Part shown: piece by piece, positions 23,289 through 26,139 of the stretch | Numbering within the stretch: position 1 is the stretch's first letter | How the letters are laid out: each line of letters starts with the position of its first letter | Assembly: GCA_002448715.1 (NCBI GenBank) | Contig: DJZU01000061.1 | Location: 1 to 26,139 of the forward strand | Direction of reading: 5' to 3' | Source of the DNA: Candidatus Neomicrothrix sp. UBA6944 | GTDB taxonomy: Bacteria > Actinomycetota > Acidimicrobiia > Acidimicrobiales > Poriferisodalaceae | Length of the DNA: 26,139 nt | Translations under genes and position numbers: made by a program | The notes under the pieces: generated by a model | Database searches by the model: none | What the model was told of the DNA's origin: nothing | What the model saw: only the letters and a program-made list of their open reading frames with translations

Positions 23289-24533
23289 TCAAGAGATCTT
23301 TTCAGCAGAGAGTTTTGCGTCGTCAAAGTTTAGGTAACGCTCCGGAATTGGGATTTTAAATACTTCCGCTGCGTTCAAACCGAGGATCCTGGCGCGGCTC
23401 AGATCATCTAATTCGCCCATGGTCCGTTCGATGGCCTCCGCGGAATGGGGCCATGAACCTTCATGGTGGGGATAGTCATTAGCCCACATGAAGTTTGGTA
23501 CTAGCCCATGTCGCAGAGCTAGGTCAAGGCCCGCTGCGTCTTCTTGAAAGGTCGCGAACCCTTGGCGTTTAAAATATTCGCTGGGCAATAAATCAAGTTT
23601 GGGTCGTACCGCCCAATGATGCTTCAGGTACGCCTCGTCCATGGCTTGTATCGCCCAGGGGACCCATCCAATACCAGCCTCTACGCTGCCAAACCGTAAA
23701 TTGGGAAATTGTTCCGCGACACCAGAAGCGCAGAGGTTTGCTATTGGTTCGATATTTTGCGCGAGGGAGTGAACAGCGTAATTAATGACGGCTCCACCAC
23801 GGCTACGAGATGTTCGAGGGTCTCTACCAGTAGAGATATGGAACGTAACGGGCAAATCTACTTCAGTGATCGCAGCCCATAAAGGGTCGAACTCTCGGAG
23901 GTTGTAATTCAGAGCCTCATGATCAGGGGGTCCCCATATTGGTTTACTTGGAAGTTGTAAGCCTTTGAATCCGAGATCAGCACACCGTTGAATTTCGGTA
24001 ATAGCGTCTTCAAGAGCAGCTGGCGCGATGCATGCCATCGGGATCAGCTGATCCCCGTGGGGCCCAAAGGTTTCCCAGGCCCAGTCGTTATAGGCATGGC
24101 ACATCGCATGACTGAAATCTGGGTCGCTAGTCGCCCACATTGTTAAACCCTTGTTGGGAAAAATAATTTCTGCATCGGTGCCATCTGCTGCAAGGTCCGC
24201 CAGCCGACCTTCGGGTGTGTAACCAGCCTTGTTACGCAGAAGATCTTGTCCTTCGAACTTGATGTCGTTGAGTTTGAGCGGATTTCGAAAACCTTCTGTT
24301 TTTTGAAACTTCTGGCCCTTCATCCCAATGATGACACCGGGCAGGCGTTCTTGATATTTGTCATCCATGCGAGTCGCCCATAAATCTTTGGGTTCTTGCG
24401 CATGGCCGTCTGTCGACACCATGAAATATTTGTCTGCCGCGTCGGGACGAGGTGAGCGTTCCCAGTCCACTGATCCAGGGCTCGAAAGGCGCCATTCATT
24501 GTTGGCATCGGGTGCAGGAATAACAGTTGTCAT
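23289..24533 (-). CDS. Amidohydrolase-family (amidohydrolase 2) metal-dependent hydrolase
   Basis: Probable metal-dependent hydrolase or decarboxylase with a TIM-barrel fold; substrate unknown. The 414-residue protein has VSTDGHAQEPKDLW (Asp42, His44), which corresponds to the DxHxxEP start of this family. It then has a barrel strand with FHIST (His232), FGSVEAGIGWVPW (Glu285) and ANDYPHHEGSWP with the catalytic-type Asp353. The family includes ACMSD-like decarboxylases and aromatic or lactone hydrolases. GGAG precedes the ATG. It follows the SMP-30 gene by 60 bases on the same strand, so the pair may act on the same compound. No signal peptide is visible. Confidence 0.85.
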   Translation of the reverse strand: MTTVIPAPDANNEWRLSSPGSVDWERSPRPDAADKYFMVSTDGHAQEPKDLWATRMDDKYQERLPGVIIGMKGQKFQKTEGFRNPLKLNDIKFEGQDLLRNKAGYTPEGRLADLAADGTDAEIIFPNKGLTMWATSDPDFSHAMCHAYNDWAWETFGPHGDQLIPMACIAPAALEDAITEIQRCADLGFKGLQLPSKPIWGPPDHEALNYNLREFDPLWAAITEVDLPVTFHISTGRDPRTSRSRGGAVINYAVHSLAQNIEPIANLCASGVAEQFPNLRFGSVEAGIGWVPWAIQAMDEAYLKHHWAVRPKLDLLPSEYFKRQGFATFQEDAAGLDLALRHGLVPNFMWANDYPHHEGSWPHSAEAIERTMGELDDLSRARILGLNAAEVFKIPIPERYLNFDDAKLSAEKIS

Positions 24534-24593
24534 AATCTTTCTCCGCTTACAGCATCGCGCAGAACTACTACTCCGTTCAGCGCAACGTATCTC

Positions 24594-25511
24594 TCATCGG
24601 ACAGTTCTGGTGTTCAGATACATCGAATAGAGGCTCGTCGTCGCACATATGTAAAGGCGGTTTCGTTTAAGTCCACCGAATGCAACGTTGGATACCACTT
24701 CTGGAATCCGAATTTTCCCTATCAGGGAACCCTCAGGGGAGTAGCAATGGACACCGTCACCGGCTGACGTCCAGAGGTTTCCTTGATAATCAACCCGAAA
24801 GCCATCAAAGACTCCGCTCGTGCAAGTTGCAAAGGTTGAATACGAATCAGAAACAAATTTGCCTTCATCCGAGACCTGATACGCACGGATATCGGGCGGG
24901 CATTTCGACCCAACGTGAGAGATCCCTGTATCTGCTACGTAAAGGGTTTTCTCATCTGGCGAAAATGCCAAGCCGTTAGGTCGGGTCATATCCCTGATTA
25001 CCGGATCTAGAGTGCCGTCGGCATCCAGTCGATATACGTAGCATTCTCCGATCTCGGAGTCAGCCATATCCCCTTCATAATCACTGTCAATGCCATATGT
25101 TGGGTCGGTAAACCAAATACTTTCGTCGGATCTCACAACGACATCGTTGGGCGAGTTCAGACGCTGTCCTTGATACTGATCTACAAGTATTTCTCGAAAG
25201 CCATCATGACCAATGCGAGTGATCGCTCGACCGCGATGTTCAGCGGTGATTATTCGACCTTGGAGGTCGAGGCAATGACCATTGGCATTAAACGACGGTT
25301 CTTCAAAAATATCAACGCTTCCGGTCCGTTCGTCGAATCTGAGTGTTCGGTCGTTCGGAATATCGGAGAAGATGAGGTGACGCGCGCTTGGCACATATAC
25401 CGGACCTTCCATCCATCGAGCACCGGTCCACAAGCATTCGAGATGAGCGTTATGGATTACTAGTCGGTAGAACTTAGGGTCTAGGACTTCAATCGCTTGG
25501 TCTAGGGCCAT
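24594..25511 (-). CDS. SMP-30/gluconolactonase-family lactonase
   Basis: Six-bladed beta-propeller hydrolase that usually opens sugar or other lactones with one divalent metal. The 305-residue protein has the family landmarks MEGPVYV (Glu35), LNSPNDVVV (Asn122), DPTYGID, RPNGLAFSPDE (Asn169) and GVFDGFRVDYQGNLW (Asp226). Glu35, Asn169 and Asp226 match the metal ligands of regucalcin-type proteins. AGGGAG precedes the ATG. It sits 42 bases after rplI on the same strand and before the amidohydrolase gene. The true substrate cannot be read from sequence, and no sugar dehydrogenase or transporter is next to it. Confidence 0.88.
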   Translation of the reverse strand: MALDQAIEVLDPKFYRLVIHNAHLECLWTGARWMEGPVYVPSARHLIFSDIPNDRTLRFDERTGSVDIFEEPSFNANGHCLDLQGRIITAEHRGRAITRIGHDGFREILVDQYQGQRLNSPNDVVVRSDESIWFTDPTYGIDSDYEGDMADSEIGECYVYRLDADGTLDPVIRDMTRPNGLAFSPDEKTLYVADTGISHVGSKCPPDIRAYQVSDEGKFVSDSYSTFATCTSGVFDGFRVDYQGNLWTSAGDGVHCYSPEGSLIGKIRIPEVVSNVAFGGLKRNRLYICATTSLYSMYLNTRTVR

Positions 25512-25553
25512 GGCTCCCTTTGGAGAACAAAGTTCGGGAAAGCTTGTGCGGCC

Positions 25554-26003
25554 TTATTCGACAGAAGCGACTTCTACAGTTAATAGAGCTCGCACTTCGG
25601 GGTGAAGGCGCATTTCAACTTGGTGGGTTCCTACCTGGCGAATAGGTTCCTCAAGTGACATGTTCCTGCGGTCTAACTCAATTCCCGTTTGAGCTTGTAC
25701 AGCTTCAGCAATGTCACTAGTAGTGACCGACCCATACAATTGGTCATCTTGGCCAACTCGGGCTTCGATGGAGACCACTAGTGCTTCGAGGCGTTGAGCA
25801 GCTTCTTCAGCTACTTCTCTTTGTTTGAGGTCCTGCAGATCTCGAGAACGTTGCATCGCAGCAGCCTGGCCAACAGCACCTTCTGTCGCTCGCATAGCCA
25901 GTCCTTTGGGCATTAAGAAGTTCTGGGCGTATCCGTTGGCAACTTCCACTACATCACCTGTATTGCCGACGCCTTCTACGTTGGAGCGGAGGATGACTTT
26001 CAT
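25554..26003 (-). CDS. rplI: 50S ribosomal protein bL9
   Basis: Binds 23S rRNA domain V near the base of the L1 stalk. The 149-residue protein has the bL9 N-terminal signature KVILRSNVEGVGNTGDVVEV and NGYAQNFLMPKGLA. A long connecting helix rich in Ala, Glu and Arg follows (about 40-75), then the C-terminal domain with LYGSVTTSDIAEAV and RQVGTHQVEMRLHPEV. The start ATG overlaps the stop of the upstream acidic-tailed gene by four bases. In actinobacteria rplI usually follows rpsR and precedes dnaB; here two metabolic genes come between. Confidence 0.97.
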   Translation of the reverse strand: MKVILRSNVEGVGNTGDVVEVANGYAQNFLMPKGLAMRATEGAVGQAAAMQRSRDLQDLKQREVAEEAAQRLEALVVSIEARVGQDDQLYGSVTTSDIAEAVQAQTGIELDRRNMSLEEPIRQVGTHQVEMRLHPEVRALLTVEVASVE

Positions 26004-26139
26004 TCGGCAGTTACCTCTTCCATAGTGTCGTCTCCCGCAGTCTCGTCAACCACAACAACGTCATCGGATTCCGTTGGCGCTGAATACTCATCTTCTTGCA
26101 TGTCAAGTTGAGCATCGTCATCACGGTCTTCGTAACGAC
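26000..26139 (-). CDS. C-terminus of an acidic-tailed protein, cut by the window edge
   Basis: Only the last 45 or so residues are visible. They read RYEDRDDDAQLDMQEDEY and continue with DDVVVVDETAGDD and MEEVTAE, then TGA overlapping the rplI ATG (ATGA). The tail is very acidic and probably disordered. By conserved order the neighbour should be rpsR, ssb or rpsF. bS18 is normally basic to its end, while bS6 and SSB may carry acidic tails, so identity is open. The competing frame that stops at 26011 gives an Arg/Leu/Thr-rich peptide with no operon coupling, so I prefer the acidic frame. Confidence 0.6.
   Translation of the reverse strand, partial: RYEDRDDDAQLDMQEDEYSAPTESDDVVVVDETAGDDTMEEVTAE

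Noticed and set aside
23099..23326. 75-residue minus-strand frame spanning the gap before dnaB
   Set aside because: It overlaps both the end of the amidohydrolase gene and the start of dnaB, has no motif, and runs through the DnaA boxes.
26011..26139. Alternative frame ending with TAA at 26011 for the partial gene
   Set aside because: Gives an Arg/Leu/Thr-rich peptide with no family resemblance; the acidic frame couples directly to rplI.
1..26139. Search by eye for CRISPR arrays, insertion sequences, integrases, prophage genes and toxin-antitoxin pairs
   Set aside because: No spaced direct repeats, transposase or integrase motifs, or paired small toxin genes were seen; nearly all of the window is housekeeping genes.

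Overview
This window looks like chromosomal DNA of a moderate-GC member of the Actinobacteria, plausibly a marine Acidimicrobiia-type lineage. The lineage is inferred from gene content only. The supporting features are a dnaK-grpE-dnaJ operon ending in a MerR-type hspR, a PurB and a Dcd that resemble the mycobacterial proteins closely, a membrane heterodisulfide-reductase-like protein of the mycobacterial EtfD type, and an rplI...dnaB order as in actinobacteria. GTG (and possibly TTG) start codons are common, and 4-base ATGA/GTGA stop-start overlaps are frequent.

Layout. Positions 1-133 hold a strong hairpin. Positions 134-13194 (minus strand) hold one long purine run, transcribed purA-purD-purE-purB-purC-purS-purQ-purL-purF-purM-pyrE-malic enzyme, mostly with overlapping ends. 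Positions 13321-17041 (minus) hold the heat-shock operon dnaK-grpE-dnaJ-hspR. Positions 17042-17221 form a compact divergent control region shared by dnaK and gpmA, with a HAIR-like inverted repeat between the two promoters. Next come gpmA (plus), a PII protein (minus), an EtfD-like ETF:menaquinone oxidoreductase (plus), a probably bifunctional dCTP deaminase (minus), tRNA-Gly(CCC) (plus), and a small membrane protein plus dnaB (minus). Two consensus DnaA boxes lie upstream of dnaB. Positions 23289-25511 (minus) hold an amidohydrolase and an SMP-30/lactonase gene between rplI and dnaB. The window ends with rplI and the acidic C-terminus of a gene that runs off the edge.

Function. The purine genes convert PRPP to AICAR-level intermediates and make AMP from IMP (purF, purD, purSQL, purM, purE, purB, purC, purA). 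purN/purT, purK, purH and the GMP branch are not here. pyrE uses the same PRPP pool. The heat-shock operon encodes the DnaK machine and its likely repressor. The rest is central metabolism, nitrogen signalling, nucleotide supply and replication. I found no mobile element, CRISPR array, prophage or clear new defence system. The best leads are the shared dnaK/gpmA control region, the paired DnaA boxes before dnaB, the catabolic pair lodged between rplI and dnaB, the cysteine-free DnaJ, the divergent PurE loop, and the acidic tail before rplI.
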